From Henricia sp. BOLD:AAB3569 (taxonomy: Eukaryota; Echinodermata; Asteroidea; Spinulosida; Echinasteridae): a stretch of 64,000 nucleotides of DNA. Within the stretch, counting starts at the first letter, position 1. The number at the start of each line of letters is the position of its first letter. Both the position numbers and the translations under genes were made by a program. Under the pieces are notes generated by a model. That model worked only from the letters and a program-made list of their open reading frames with translations, was not told the DNA's origin and ran no database searches. Shown here in pieces: positions 35,401-50,400 of the stretch. The stretch spans positions 1,426,001 to 1,490,000 of the forward strand of contig JBBELK010000370.1 in NCBI GenBank assembly GCA_037783545.1. Direction: 5' to 3'.

Positions 35401-38400
35401 GTGCGCCCGTTTCCATTGCACGGCACACATTTTTACTGCAAACGCGTGTTCGAACATCTGTTGATACTACCCAAAACATAACGAGAACGATTTAATAAAC
35501 TAGTGCGATCTTTAAAATGAAAGTGCGACATTTTGAAACTTTTGCTCAAAATGTAACAAATTTCGCCCATAATGTAATTTGAATCGATAAAGTCCAGGTT
35601 CTACAGCTGGGTAAAATCAGCAACTACCTTTTCCAGAAAGAAACTGGTCAAAAAGACTTGAAATGAAATAGCAAGAGAATCCTTTTGTTCAAACAGGTCC
35701 TCTTGGACCTGGAGGATATCACTCAACCAGAATAGTTGCGAGAATGACAAGCATGAATGCAGCCCGAGTGTCCCCCGACCTAACCGCTTCATTACCTGTC
35801 TCTGTCTTTCCAATTCTCGTTCTCTCTCTCGTTCCCTGTGTCTTTGCCGTTCTATCTGCCGTTCTCGCTCCCTCATGATGTCCCTCTCGCGTCCCTCTTC
35901 ATTCTGATTCAAGCGGGCGGACTTCAGATGCTCGCTTTCCTGCTGCGCCATGGATACGCGTTCCTGCTCGGCGCTCAACTTGCGATTTAGGTCATCTTGT
36001 TGAACCTTAGGCAGAGAATATCTAAGTGGTTACAAGGCGTGTTTACGATTGATTTAAAAAAACAATAACAGAATAACACTTTTTGAATTCTGCAGAGCGT
36101 AGTATTTCCAAGACCCCCTCCCTTCCCTGAAATACTACTTATCAACATTTTTTGTCAGTACCATGAAATGTCAACATTTTACAGTGCATGTAAAGTCCTA
36201 CGCGGCCCACGACTTCCCTCCCCCAATCTTGCTTGATGCCGAGTGTTCCGTTGCGGCGCAAGAGATTCGCAGGTCGACATGAGGGCGGCTTTATAGCAAC
36301 TGGAAGGGGATTTAGCTTGCGTTGGGGATAATGGATATCAATAAAAAATAAAGCTTAATGCAGACAATGGACTTAAGGACATAAAAATGGCATGCTGGCC
36401 AAGTTGGCCTCAGAAACTGTACATTTTGAAGGGGCATATACTCTACTCACAAATAATAATACTATACTCACAATAATAATAATAATAATGATAATAATGA
36501 ATATTTATATAGCGCACACATCCACCCAAAAAGTAGGCGCTCATGGCGCTGGAGAAAGAAAAGAAAATTAGAGTGTGGTGTCGTAGGCCAGATTATAAAA
36601 GTATGATTTGAGTGCAGTTTTAAATGAAGGGAGACTGTTCCACAGACGTGGGGCAGCTATACGGAAAGATCCGTCTCCCCAGGACCTATACGATCTCGGT
36701 ATAGCCAGTAGATTTTGGTTAGCAGACCGAAGACCTGAACAATATAAGTTAGGTATATTGGTGTCGTTTCAATTTTGGATTTTTTTTCTTTTCTAAATGA
36801 CTGTTTTCACCTATTCCTGTGACAAGGTGTGTCTGTCATGCAAATATATACAAAATCATTCAAGCGGAATACATACCCTCAATAAAATATCTGCGTACAC
36901 CCCACAATATCCCTAACTTATTGTGAGTAGTACCAAATCAACTATACCTGTAAGTTATCAACGGCAGCCTTTAGCTGACGACACACCCCTCGTTCCTCCT
37001 CCAACCTTTCCAAGCCCCGCCTCTTCTCCCTTCCAAGCTCCGCCTCCAATCCTTCCAGGTTGTTCTCCAGTTGGTTGACGTGGGTCCTCAGGTCCAAGTT
37101 GCGCGATTTCTCCGCGTCCAGGACGGCCTGTAGGTCACCGATCGTTGACTTCTCGTAGTGGGAGTTCTCGACGTACGCGTTGCGCTCTTGGTCTAACGAT
37201 TCGTGAAGCTGGGTGTTTAGGGCTTGCTCACGCTGAAAATGGTTTCATACAATTATTTTCCTTTTTTTCTACTAGTAAAAATCAGAATACCAAATCGAAA
37301 TACAGGCCTCAGCATTAAGAAAATAAGGAACGGGTCACAACAGGCTTGTCTGAATTTTGTCCAAATTTTGTCTGAATTTCGAAGGGCACAGTGGCCAACT
37401 TGAGGGACGCCACAGCCAACTTTGTGCCAAATGTGAATGGGTTATTAGTATGTATACAAGCCTCATTCAATTTAAGAGGATAGTGTATATCTTGAAATTT
37501 AAGAGGAAAGTGTATATCTTGAAGGGGCATCAGGGCCAACTCAGCAGAGCATATGGCCTTTAGCCTTGGTGGTCTGGGTTAATGTCAAGACCTGCAACCG
37601 ATTTCACAAAAATTTTCGCAGTGCGTAAGGATTCGTGAAATCGGCTGCTGGGATAGGGCATGCCAGCCAAGTTGGCTTCAGAAAGTGTATATCTTGAAGG
37701 GGCATCAGGGCCAACTCAGCAGGGCATGAGGCTTTTGTAGTGGCCTCGGTTAATGTCAAGGCTTGAGGACAGTTTGGCCTCTTAGTTGGCATCTCTGAAA
37801 TCCACTAAAAATTTGACATTTCACACCCAGAACTCACATGCAGCGCTGTGTGAAGTTCTTGACACCTGGTCTTCTCCACCTCCAGTGCCGTTTTAAGGTC
37901 AGCCATCTTGGTGTGCTCCGAGTCTGACAGACAAGCCCGTTTGGCTCGTTCTGTGTCTAACTCCCTCTTGAGTCCATCAGCGTGGATTTTAGCCTTCTCA
38001 AGATCCTTGTGTCGCTCCACTAGCTTGTTACGCTCGCTCTCCAGGGCCTGCCGGAGATCCTGAAAATGATAAATCAGATAAGGGGCCGTCAACAATTTCA
38101 CTGTAGTACAGAGAATATATTTTTTGAGACCCCTCCCTCCCCCGAAATAGTACTTATCAACATTTTTCTCTCAGTACTATGGATTGTCAACATTTTACAT
38201 TGTATGTCAAGTCGTACCCGGCCTTCAAACCCTTGTATGCTTTGTAAGACCGTGAAAATGTTGACAATTTTGGCCCCTAAATATAAAATACATACCCCTC
38301 CAGTAGGATCTGTATCAAATATTCAACTATTCGAATATTCATCTCATAATAAAATACGAAAATTTGCAAATGCATATTGATGAACAAACGCACAGAGAAA

Positions 38401-41400
38401 AGTATTCTTCTATATGTTCTATATGTAGCTAAAGGAAGGTAATTCTGTCAGAAGTAAATATGTTTGCAGAAAAATTAATTTCTTTCTAGAAATTGTCTGA
38501 CGTGAACTTTGAACACAAGTGGCTCTAAAGAAACAATATTTGTGGTAGTTAGTTTGGTTTTATACTGACAACCACCTCTAGCAAAGAAAGCCGATAGTTA
38601 ATAAAAAATTACATAAGTGCAAAATCTATCTGCAATTCTTCATCTAAAACTGGTTTACAATATTTTTGGCCAAAGAATGAAATTATAATGCGCCAAACCA
38701 CAGGTATCAGGTTCGAACCCCGTTTGCTCACCTTAACCACATCTTTATCTCTCTGCCTAGCCTTGGCCGTCCGGTTAGTCTCACTGTCCAGAGTATCCTG
38801 TAAGCTTAGTACGCTCTGTCGTTCCGTTTCCAGAGCCTCTTGCAGGCTATGGGCATGGGATTTCTCTGACTCCAGTTGTGCTCTGGAAACAGAACGGCAA
38901 CTTTTTAAAAATGAAACTTTTGTGAAATTATTGCAAGAATGTTGTGTAGCTTATGCAATAAAATGTTGTGCAAGCGGCCTTACACAATTGTGTCAGGTTT
39001 TGTGAAATTGGTTACTGTACTTTAAGCTCACATTTATAAGCACATTTAGGCCATATTTCCTGTTCTAGTGAACATAGACACTTTTTTAAAGTTATTAGGT
39101 TTGCTTGATATAAACTCCTCAAAAAAAGTTCGGAAAGTCAAGTTTGACTGACGATTTCTCTCTTGTTGCAAAATAATTTTCCTTGAATTTTATATCATAG
39201 GAAGCCCCGTTATTCCTATTTACGATGATGTGTCATTTGTTATGATTAAGCAATTGTGCGATGTGCAGCACAGCTGAATACGGGGGTGGGTGTAAAGTGA
39301 AATGTCACAAAATGCATTGCTATTGTCAAAAAGTGCATTGACACATTCCCATCCTCCAAGCAAAAGGGGAATGCACTGCATGACAAGAGCAGTGAATTTT
39401 GTGACATTTCACTTTCCACCCACCCCTGTATTCCGCTATACTGTACATCCCCCAATTGATTAATCATAACAAATGACACATCACTGTAAAGAGGAATAAC
39501 AGGGCTTTCCAATGATACCAAATTCAAGGGAAATGATTTAGTAACAAGAGAGAAATCGTCAGTCAAACTTGACTTTCCAAACTTTTGTTGAGGAGTTTAT
39601 ATCCCTTGCTGACAATTGTGCATATGAGCAAGATTTTGAATACGAAAGCACACCACTGGTGTTAATGTGTTGTTGTACCAATAACATGCTTTGGATTTAA
39701 TGTCTCGTGGCAGTTGGGCCTACTCCAACCAACAGTTTAACTTTTTTTTAGTAAGACATGTAATGCTCTCTTGCACAGCTTTGGGATAGCAACGTTTTTG
39801 TTTATGCACCGACTTTCACAATCTTAGTACAATTTACATAGAAGAAAGAAATACAAAAAGAAGTGAAGTTAATGAACGCAAGATGTGAAAAAAGAAAAGA
39901 ATGAAAATTATAATGGTAAAAATACAAAATGCACAAAACACAGACTGCATTGCTGCAATCTAAATTCCCGTCTCTAAATTTGGACTCATTTTTACAGATT
40001 TCTTTAGGTCCATACTATTCTGCTGTATTAGCCATATTTAGCTGTATTAGTCATATTTCTGAATGGAAAATTGAAAAACGTATGAAACGAAACAAAATAA
40101 AATTGTTTCAATTCACAAAAAAGTTGTAACAAACATATCCTTGTGTATTGTATTTTTGTGGAAAACATTAAAAACAACAAGAATTTTGTCAGCAATACTG
40201 TCTATAAAAAATTAAACACGTAACAAATACACTAAAAAGTGCTAATGTTGAGGGGTTTAGGGAGAAAACCAAAATGTTCCATTCAATTTTCCTTTTTACA
40301 AGAACTAATGACTTCTCTTCTTGCATATGGGTGATTCTATAAATTTGGGGTCCAACGTGTGACATTTTTCTGTCCCCGTTACACCTGACATACTGCTATT
40401 TGCCATACAAGTATCATTAAAAATGCCTTTAAACCATATTTTTATGAATTGTATTTTATGTAATCACTCTTTGAAATAGATGGCATTTAAAGAATATGTC
40501 CTAAATTTACAAAATACAACATTTTACAAGATGCCAGATGTAACGGGGACAGAAAAAGTGGACCCCAAATTTATAGAATGACCCATATGGCGTGCACAGC
40601 CAGGGCAGCATTGGTCACTTTGTGGATGTCCCTCATGCCACAAGGGAGGAGCCTCAGTGAGCATTCGTTTATGATGTGTGGAATGGTCTGGTATGGGTCA
40701 CCACAGTCGCAAGCAGGGCTTTCCATTATCCCCCCACTAATGACTAAAAGTCATGAACTCATGTACAAGCTTCACCCTCTAATGTGGGCAAACAAGGCAC
40801 TTTTTTGGAATCACTGGATTTATGTTAACTTGACCATGCACATGCAATGTTATTTCATGCTTTTTTGACTAAATGTTTGCAAAGACGGCACAGTATTCTA
40901 CCTTCCACAAAGGCACATTGACAACTTCACCATAAAAAAAAATTTAAAAAACACACACAAAAAAAACTTTTAAAAAACCAACACATTTTCACCACCTTTT
41001 CCAAAATGACTTTAGAAAAGCTGGATCGAATATAGTATTTCTTGTTTTTTGTGTAACAATAATGTATGAATTGTACTTGTTCAGCATGTCTCTTGTTTCT
41101 TTGGTATACTTCACCTTAAAAAATCCCTAAAAAGTCATCTATATTCTCTGCATAGCTTTTACATATACATGTAGTTCGAAATTTTGTTCTATTAAAACCA
41201 AGGTAAAAAGTCGCCCATGATTTCCATATCCGAGAAATGCTTCCCACCCTAATAAAGCAAATCTGATTATAAAAATTGCGACAGTCCAATATTATAGCAC
41301 CATCATTAATATGGATTAGCCTTTTTGTTTATTTGTGCTCCGAACGTAGCATAAAGTAAAGTGGGTTAGGATATCATGTTAGTTTTCATGCCTGTATCCA

Positions 41401-44400
41401 ATACGGGTTTAAGCAGTCAAAATGCAAGGACGTGATCTGCAAAACTTACAAGACTCCTTCGGCTATGCCACTGCAGATGTTCAGGGTTCAGGGGTCATAG
41501 GTTATCAACCGGGGTCAGAGGTTAACAATCGGGGAAACGGGGAAGAAATACGGTTAAGGAATTAATATTGGCTGCACTAAAAATGCTCTAAAATATCTGG
41601 TCTTGTCAGATCATGTTATAGCAAGGCGACAAACTCACCGCAGGATTAAATTCAAGCATTCACACCCTAAATTCTTAAAACGTTTAACACTTTTGAAACA
41701 ACTGTTGCAAATTCTATTAATGCTCTAAGTTTGGTACATATTACATCAGACATTTGTTCTATGCCAAGGTGATTAGTAATTGGTACTCATACTCGTGATC
41801 ATGACTGTTTTAATGAATCGCTTACTTATGCTAACATGCATAACAAACACTCATAAACACATATTGTTCTTTCATAATGAAGCTACCGGTACACTTAATA
41901 GAAAAACACAGTATTTCATAACTTTTGATTCTGACATGAAAAAGCTCCACAAATTTCTTATGATGATCAAAAACGGTTGCAGATTCATGAATAATATGGA
42001 CTACTCACACCAATCCATGCAGCTTCAATCATGCATAAATAAGTGGAAGGGGTGGGGCTTGGGTGGAGCTTGTGAGGGGTGGGGCTTATGAGGGAAAGGT
42101 AGTGTTTGCCAGGGGAGGGTGGAACTGGGGAGGGAAGAGTTTGTGAAGAGAGGGTGGAGCTTGAGAGTAGAGGGGTGGAGCTTGAGTAGATGGGTGGGGC
42201 TTGTGAGAGGGGGAGTGGGGCTTGTGAAGGAGGGCTATGGCTTTTGAGGGAGAGGTGGGGCTTGTGGGAGATGGGCGGGGCTTGTGGAGGGCGTGGCTTG
42301 TGGGGAGGGGTGGGGCTTGTGAAGAGAGGGCAGAGCTTGTGAGGGGAGGAGTGGGGCTTGTGAACAGGGCGGAGCTTGTGAGGGGGAGGGTAGGGCTTGT
42401 AAAGAAATGTCCGCCCTTGTGAAGAGAGGGTGGTGCGTGTGAATAATAATGATGATGTCCTATTCTTATATGACACATTTCACAAAGTCTCAATGCGCTT
42501 TACATTAATTACCCCGGTCATTGGACTCGGTAATATAATTCCTTAATCCTTCTCAGCTCCCTGGGGAGTATGCAGTTGGGGAAGGGGTGGGGCATTTGGA
42601 GGGGAGGGGCGGCAGTTGGCACTATGACCATGCAAGTCCAACTTACGTGACTTCAGCCAGTTTAGCCTCCAGTCGTTCCTTGCTTCCCATCAATCGATCC
42701 AATCGTATCTGGAGCTCTGAGATGTCGTTCTGTAGTTCCATAACCAGATTCTTCTCCTTGTTCAAGGCGTCCGCCAGCTGGCTCACTTTCTCCTTCTCAA
42801 TAGCTAGGGAGGTCTGCAGGTCGTCAACAAGCACTCGTTCCTGGCGGTACTTGTGCTCCATTATCTCAACTGAAAAGTGTGTTTAAAGGTTTAAAAAATC
42901 ACTGAACCAAAGGGTAAAATTTAAGAGTGACCTGAAATAACCACATCTCTTCAGATTGAGATGTGGCACGGTCATTTCAGCATGTAGAATTGGCGAGATA
43001 CTTCAGTTGGCATAAAAAGCTTAATGCGTGGGACACACGGGTAGATATATTTCTAAAGCAACCATTCCAGAATGAATAAGCTTGGCAATGCCCAACACAG
43101 AAGACATTTCATGAAACATATGAAATATCTGATAGTTATTGCTGAGCAGCTTGTTACAGGGCATGAATTAGAATTGTTATATTATTTTGAAATACAGTAA
43201 TGTATACCGAGAATTATTCTGTAGCTTACGTTGTCTCTTGAGTTGACGCTCTCTGCTCGTGCCGTGCTCCTCCACGCTATTCAGCTGCGACGTCAGCTTG
43301 GTGCGTTGCTCTTGCAGCTCGGCGGCCAGCGCCTTGGAGTGCACCCTCACGTCTTCAATCTCGGCTAGGAGCGAAGCGCGGTCTGCACTGTACATCTGCT
43401 CCATGGCTGACTTGTGATGAGCTCCCTGGATTCATAAAAATACTCATTTTATTTCTATGCACTGTGCATGATATGAATGGATTTATAATGTATATGTGTA
43501 AAATTAGATGAATGTCGCAAAGTCTTTGCCGAGGTTTTGCAACTACAACAAATGCAAAAATATAATGGACACAGTGTACAGTACCCGTTTACATTGAATT
43601 TTCATATTTATTGAGCCTGTACCAGTCGCTGATTTCTAGAACTAGTCGCAAAAACCCGGCTAAATGAAAGAAATTTGCCTATAGATGTACATACAGTATA
43701 TGCACTATATGGTGAGTTATTTTCCTAAGAACTCATTAAAAAATGCATGGCGTGCTCAGTGGGATTCAAACCCACGAATATAGGCCGTTAAGCAGCACTG
43801 TGAACTTGGGCATAAGCCATAACATCTCAAGGGCTCTTTTGACTCTGTTCTTTTTCAGAGCCATGCTTCTGACGCCTACCTGCTCTCTCATCCTCCTCTC
43901 AAGCCGTTGTATGTCAGACAAGTCCCGATCACCGCTAGCAGTAACATGAGTACGTAGCTCAGCAAGCAGTGCATCTCGCTCCCTGTCAAAGACTGACTGG
44001 ATGGCGCGAAGTAGCCGGCCACGCCAGTCCGACTCACTCGATTTCTCTGTCTGCAAAGTAACATCAAGAGACAACTCGCCTGTCAAAACTGGGGCAAATT
44101 TCATAAAACATGTTAGCACCCGATTTTTGATTAAGCAGCCCTCTCTCCATTTCATAAAACTGTTTAAGCACCAGCAAACCAAACCGCATGCTAACCTACC
44201 GATTTTTTGCTAACGCGACGCCATCTTTTGTTTCGCTATTTTCAGCAAAATTTTAGACACATTTTCCAACAGATACACAAATTTCAGCTGTTGTTGAAAT
44301 ATTTCAGTCAGCGACAGGCAAGGGTTTTTTGTGGTAGTGATAATCATTCAAAAATGGAAACATTATCGATGACTGTACTTGAAAATTTTTACTTTGACAC

Positions 44401-47400
44401 AAGTAAAGCAACAGTGTTGCATGCGCACTGTCTTCGCGCGCTTAGAACACGCTTTATGAAATAGGCCCTTGCCTAAGTGAATATTTGTGTGATGCTTAAT
44501 CTAAAACTTTTGATTAAGCGTAACATGTACTGGACAGTACTGGATAAATGAGGGCAGGGGTGTTAGTGGAGCATTGAAAAAAAGCTGAAATACTACGGGG
44601 TGGCACCCTCAAAAAATACCACACATAAAAATGTCAAAGTGTCAAACTCCTTCAGGTAACACCACCATATTTGGTGCATATTAACTTGAGTCCATGCATG
44701 ACTTGTCCACCAAGTTTCAGGGCTGGAGTTGAACAGTCTCCGTTTTATTCATTTTCCACGATGTGCTCCAGATGTGCTTCATAACGTTGCAAGCACGCAA
44801 AATCATCGATAACACCAACACATTCCTCTCGTGGTATTGCCGTAATCTTGGCTATAATTGCCATTTTCAGATCAGGAACGACATGTAAAAACTCACCCAT
44901 TGCCCTTTAGTAGCCTGCGTTATCAAGTCCTTCAAAGCTTGCACAGCATCTAACAAAGCTTGTTTCTCATTTTCCCAAGCGTCTTGTAAAGTGCGTACGT
45001 CAGTCCCGTCTTGTACGCATGGTCGCGGTGATGTCTGTTCACGGAGGTAACGTAAATCGGACAGGCTCAGCACTTGCAGGCCTTCGTTGTGTAGTCTGTT
45101 CAGCACAGCCTGGAATTAAACACAAGAAGCGATCATTTCACTTATAATATTGTCATAAACCAACAAAGACTCTTTCCAAACATCTTTGACTGGGTTTTGA
45201 TCACTAACTAATAAAAACAAAATTGATCTTTCAGCACAATTAGCATCACCAGACTTTTTAAGGGGGAGGGGCAAGGTGGTACAACAATTTGAAAAATGTA
45301 GGGGCATACAAAGCAGTTTACACGTACAGTTTTCTAAATATCAATTCTCATTTTGGGGGAACGATACATTTTCAAAGGGATTGTCCCCCTCCTCCGACCC
45401 CTCCCCAGACCCTCCTACCTAGCCCCAAGCCCCTCCTCAGAATCCCCCCTGCCCCCTTGGCAATGCCCCTGTTCAAGCCTTAGACCCTTTCCCACCTGTA
45501 GCCTTTGAGGTATATCAGCACCATTCACCAGCCCCTCTCCATTACTAAGACTGCCCTCTGCTGACCCCCGCTCCTTCCCCACTCCACCCTGTCTCATCTT
45601 GAGGTGACCAGCGAGTCTCGAGTCCAAGCTCTCTGTGGTTCGTAGCTCTTTGTTTAGTTTGTTAGCAGTGTCTGCAAGAACAAAAAACAAAATTGAGTAG
45701 CATAAGTAGTACCATAGGCGAGTGAGAAAGCCTGTAATTATTTGAAAAACTTTGTGCATATGAATATATTTGCATAATAAATTTCTACTTAAATATAAGA
45801 CTGAAAAAAGGCCGACAAATGTAGCTTATTTTATCGGGCAGTAACATGCATGGCCACCTCTTGTGGCAAGGCTGACTGCACTACCCCCTGTAAGAGCCAC
45901 TGAGGCAGGGTGCGAAACTCTGCCTGAAGTGCTCCCTGAGAATCTGCACTTCTCTAGAGAGCTGTTTTTGAGACGTGCAGCTCCAGAGGTCAACTCATCC
46001 CAGACATGTTGAACAGGTTGAAAACTCGGCAAAATTAATTTTGAGGGAGCTCTTAACTACAGAATTTTCCCCAAAACAGGAATAAAGCCCAGCGCAAACA
46101 GAAGGCAAAAAACACGAAAGACAAAACAAATTCGTTTACCCCCGTTTCGCGTTTCAGTGTATCCATCCGGCAAACAGAAATGCCACACAATGAAACAAAA
46201 ATGCCACCGAAACGGATACAGCGCCGCCAGCGGCGACAATAAAGCAGTACAGTAACATGATATCTTGATACCATGTGATCCGGAATACGATCGATGATTG
46301 GTCATTGCTAAGTCGTCGTTTCTCCAGTATCGAAACAAGTACCGCAGATGGTAGACCGAAACGTCCGTTTTGATAAAAACATGTTTCGCGGAACAAGCAC
46401 TGTTTGTTTCGCGAAACAGTGTTTTCTGTTTTTGGGGATCACATTAGACACTAACCTGCAATGATACTGGTGTTGGGGCTCGCGCTAATCGGCGTTGTGG
46501 CTAGAATCCTCTCTAGCTGTCGGCCATGTTCCTCTTGTATCTTAGCAACCTCTTCAGCGTGAGCTGCCATCAGATCGCGATTGACACGCAGTACGGCTTC
46601 CTCCATCTCGTGTCGGTGGCGCTCTTCACGGGCTCGCGAGTGCTGGGCGTACTCGGCGCGTAGCTCGTCCATTAGCGTCTTGGTCTCGCGCTCCATGGTG
46701 CGCTGGATGTCGCGCACATGTTCCTGGTGTTGGCGCGTCAGCTCTGAGCGTATCTCACGCAACTTCTGTTGGTTATTAGAACAAATAAAGAAAGGCTGAA
46801 TCAATAAGGTAAATACAGTTTTGTACAAAATGTCCAATAACTTTTCAAACTCATAAAACCATTTCTTTTCATTAGACTTATAGGCCATTTGCACGGGAGG
46901 CCATGACAGGAGCAGTCACATTGTCACTGTGCGTCAGGCACAAGCAGGTTTTTGTGGATCTATTGTCACGTCATTGAAGTATAAAAACCTGCCCCCTGTC
47001 ATGGCCGCCGGTGCAAAGGGTCTATTATAAAATATTCTTAATTAAACCAGAAATTGAATTGATTAAATTAAATGAAGGAAAACAAATTCCCAAAGACCCA
47101 ACCCTAGTCCCAACTAACTCCAGATCCCATCGCACCAATATCCCTAGCTTATGTAGTGTATATTTCTGGCCCAACCTGTGCCAAACTCTTCCCAGGCGAC
47201 AATCCTTGCAGGCTAGCCATCTTTTGATCATACAGCGTCTCCAACTCTCTCAATCTCTCCACGTCCGAAGCTTGCGATTCTCGCAGCCGATCCATCTCCT
47301 CTTGGTGCTGGTGTTGCAGCGCCCCCACGGCCTCACTGTGTTTGCGTTGCAGCTCCTCGATGCGCTGTTCATGTTCCTGCTGCAGCCGCTGCCAGCTGGT

Positions 47401-50400
47401 GTCTTGCCGCGGCGGTGAGGCTTGGTGTGGGGGTTCCTCCTCGAGGTCACGTTGCTGGATTTGGAAGAGTTTTTCTTCCAGTTGGTCAAGCTGGAGGCGC
47501 AGTTCGGTGATTTCTCTTTCTTTTTCCTTGTAAGTGAAATGAGGAAAACAAGTTCAGTGATGAAAATGTATGTGGGTTGTTGATTTTTACTGACTGATGT
47601 GATAGACCAGCCAGTGTTTTAAATTCCGAGCCTGTGAATGCATAGTTCCGACCTGTCAATCAAGCCGAACCCGCCGACCAATCACAACAGAGCTAGCAGA
47701 CATCGTCCACATAGGTCAAAGTGCATTGCCTCACAACAACATACAGTTTGTACAGTGTTGTATGCAGTGATCCGGGTGAATTTTGGTTTAAGGCCGGACG
47801 ATTCGCTGTTCAAAGGTAAGAAAGCATGTATTTCATGATGATATGACATCCCTTTCCTAAGCATTTACCTCAACTTCCTGCTGGAGCGATTTGATTTGGC
47901 TCTTATAGGTCTTGCCGTTACTCCCACTGGGGGACTGTTCCTGAAGTCGAATCAACAAGCCTTCCAGATGGGCCACTTCCCTCTCACGAACCGTCAGGAT
48001 TTGCTTCAAGGAAGACACCTCCTGCTCACGCTGAGCCTGAGAAACAAAGGGAAACAAAGTAAGGCTTCTTGGACTATAGGTATTACACCTTACAATGAAA
48101 TTAGTACAGAAAATGACATGAAGCCCGGGGCCGATTTCACAAAGTGCTAAGACACGTCTTAGGAAGGGTCACTCTTCTTATGTTGGGGCATCGGTATAGA
48201 ATTAAGACACATTGAACTCATCTTAACTTTTGTGAAATCCATCCCAGGTCTCAGTGGCTAGTTGATAATGTGTACTAACTGGCGAGACCTGTTACTTGAT
48301 TTAAATACATGACCAGGGCCCGTTTCCACAAAGCGCTAAGATGCATCTTAGAAAGGGTCACTCTTCTTATCTTGGGACGTTGGTATGGGAATTAGGACAC
48401 ACTGAACTCGTCCCCAGGTCTCAGTGGCTAGTAGATAATTTGTACTAACTGGCGAGACCTGTTACTTCATTTAAATACATGACCAGGGCCCGTTTCCACA
48501 AAGCGCTAAGATGCATCTTAGAAAGGGTCACTCTTCTTATCTTGGGACGTTGGTATGGGAATTAGGACGCTTGAAGGATGTTTCTGTCCCCCTCCCCTTG
48601 TCCATCCTGACTGTGGTTTAATTGGGTGCTCTGGATTTGGGGAATTGCGACATGTCTCAAGTCTTTGTGAAATCGACTCCTGAATGCATAGTTCCGACCT
48701 GTCAATCAACCGAACCCGCCGACCAATCACAACAGAGCTAGCAGACATCACCCACATAGGTCAAAGTGCACTGTCTCACAACATCACGCGATGTTCTGCC
48801 CCATACAATTTGTACAGTGTTGTATGCGATGATCCGGGTGAATTTTTGGTTTCAAGGCCGGTCGTTTCGTTGTTCAAAGGTACGAAAGCACGTATGTCAT
48901 GATATGACATCCCTGTATTACTGGCCCTTTACTTGGTGTGTTTTCTCCAATGAATCTGTGCTTTCCGTTGAAAGTCCCATTGCTTTGTGCGTTGTGTGAC
49001 GCCATTTTGATGATAGCGTGTGAGCCATAGCAACAATATCCAAGGGGGCGGGGCTAACTAGGCATTGTTTTAACTGACCTCTAGTGCAATATTGTGTTTC
49101 TGCAATGTCTTGAGTTTCTCTTCCACCGTAGGATGTGACATGACGTCCCGGCTCTGCTCTTGCTTCAGCGACTGTTGGAGAGATGCTATCTCAGCTTCCT
49201 TGGACTTCAGCTTGCCGTCCAACTCCGACTGCAGATTACCCTGTGGGCAAAGAGAGAAAACCAGCTTCAATTCATTGCTGACTGAGATAAAAAATCTTGC
49301 AAAATCAAAATCATCGGATCATTGAACCAGACAGTCGCCCGCTGCAGGACCATCAAACCAGCCATTCGCCATCGGCATGCCCGGTGGTCGAGTGGTTAAG
49401 ACGTCTGCCTAGTATGCAGGAGGTCGTGGGTTCGATTCCCGCCCGAGCACGCTACGAGTTTTAGCATGTCCTAGCTTAGCTCATTTTATTTGCTAACTCA
49501 CCAGTTCCTCTTCCAGTTGCTTCACCGTTTCCATCGGGTTTTCTGCAGGCTCCAGAGGGCGCTCTTTCTGCCTTCCTGCAGCCTCTTGAGGGCGCCGTTC
49601 AGTCTTCATCTGGGCCTCCTCTAGGTCCTGCATGACCTGTGCCAGCTGCTCGTTCAGGTGGTCGATTTCTTGGTTTTTCTCATCCAGGAGTTCCTGGGCA
49701 AAGCGAGGCATGGCGGCTGCTGCGTCCTGACTAGACTGTAAAAAAAAGTTGAAATGAAAAACAAATCGTAAGTTGAGTTGAACCTTGTAAATGTTTTACT
49801 ACAAAAGAATGCCTTTTAATAGAAGTGAAACTTGTGTATAGTGGCCACACTCGGGACTGTAAATAACTGGCCACTATGAACAGGTGGCCTCTTTATGGAG
49901 GTTGCTTTAGCATTATACAACATGGTAATAAGGACCAAAGATGGGTGACCACTATAAACAGGTGGCCTCTTTATCAAGGTGGCCTTAAAGGTCCTATGTA
50001 TTATTTGCAATAAGGAATAAGAGTGTAACATATCTAAGGAAGAATGTTGGTAAACTAGCCTCAAGAAATTGTAGCTACTTAGATGCATCAATGCTTCAGA
50101 AAACCTTGAAAATCTATATGGATTTTGTGTACAAGTGAAAGGTAAAAAAGTCTATTCAAATGCGCTTGTTCTCCCAAACAATCGTGGACGTTTTAAGGAG
50201 GTCTAACAAAGAGAACAATATCGTCCGCAATTGGTAAGCGAACGTCCACGATTCGCTCTTGTACAAAACCAACGAGAGTAAGGAAAAATAGACTATGTCC
50301 AAACAAAAGAGGAACAAAGGGACGTCTGCGATTGTCAGTGAGTTCACACCTGTGTGAACTCCAACAAACAAAATAGACAATGTCATTCTTTTGTGTGTGT

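Noticed and set aside
41985-42040. Possible small gene beside the minisatellite
   Set aside because: No start context, no similarity and no splice sites.
42045-42493. Open frames of 135 and 163 codons on the minus strand, rich in His/Pro/Ser
   Set aside because: They are translations of the purine-rich minisatellite in two frames at once, with no splice context.
45415-45495. Extension of exon 45671-45496 past its donor
   Set aside because: The open frame continues, but CAG|GTGGGA restores the phase with exon 45109, and the added residues are low complexity.
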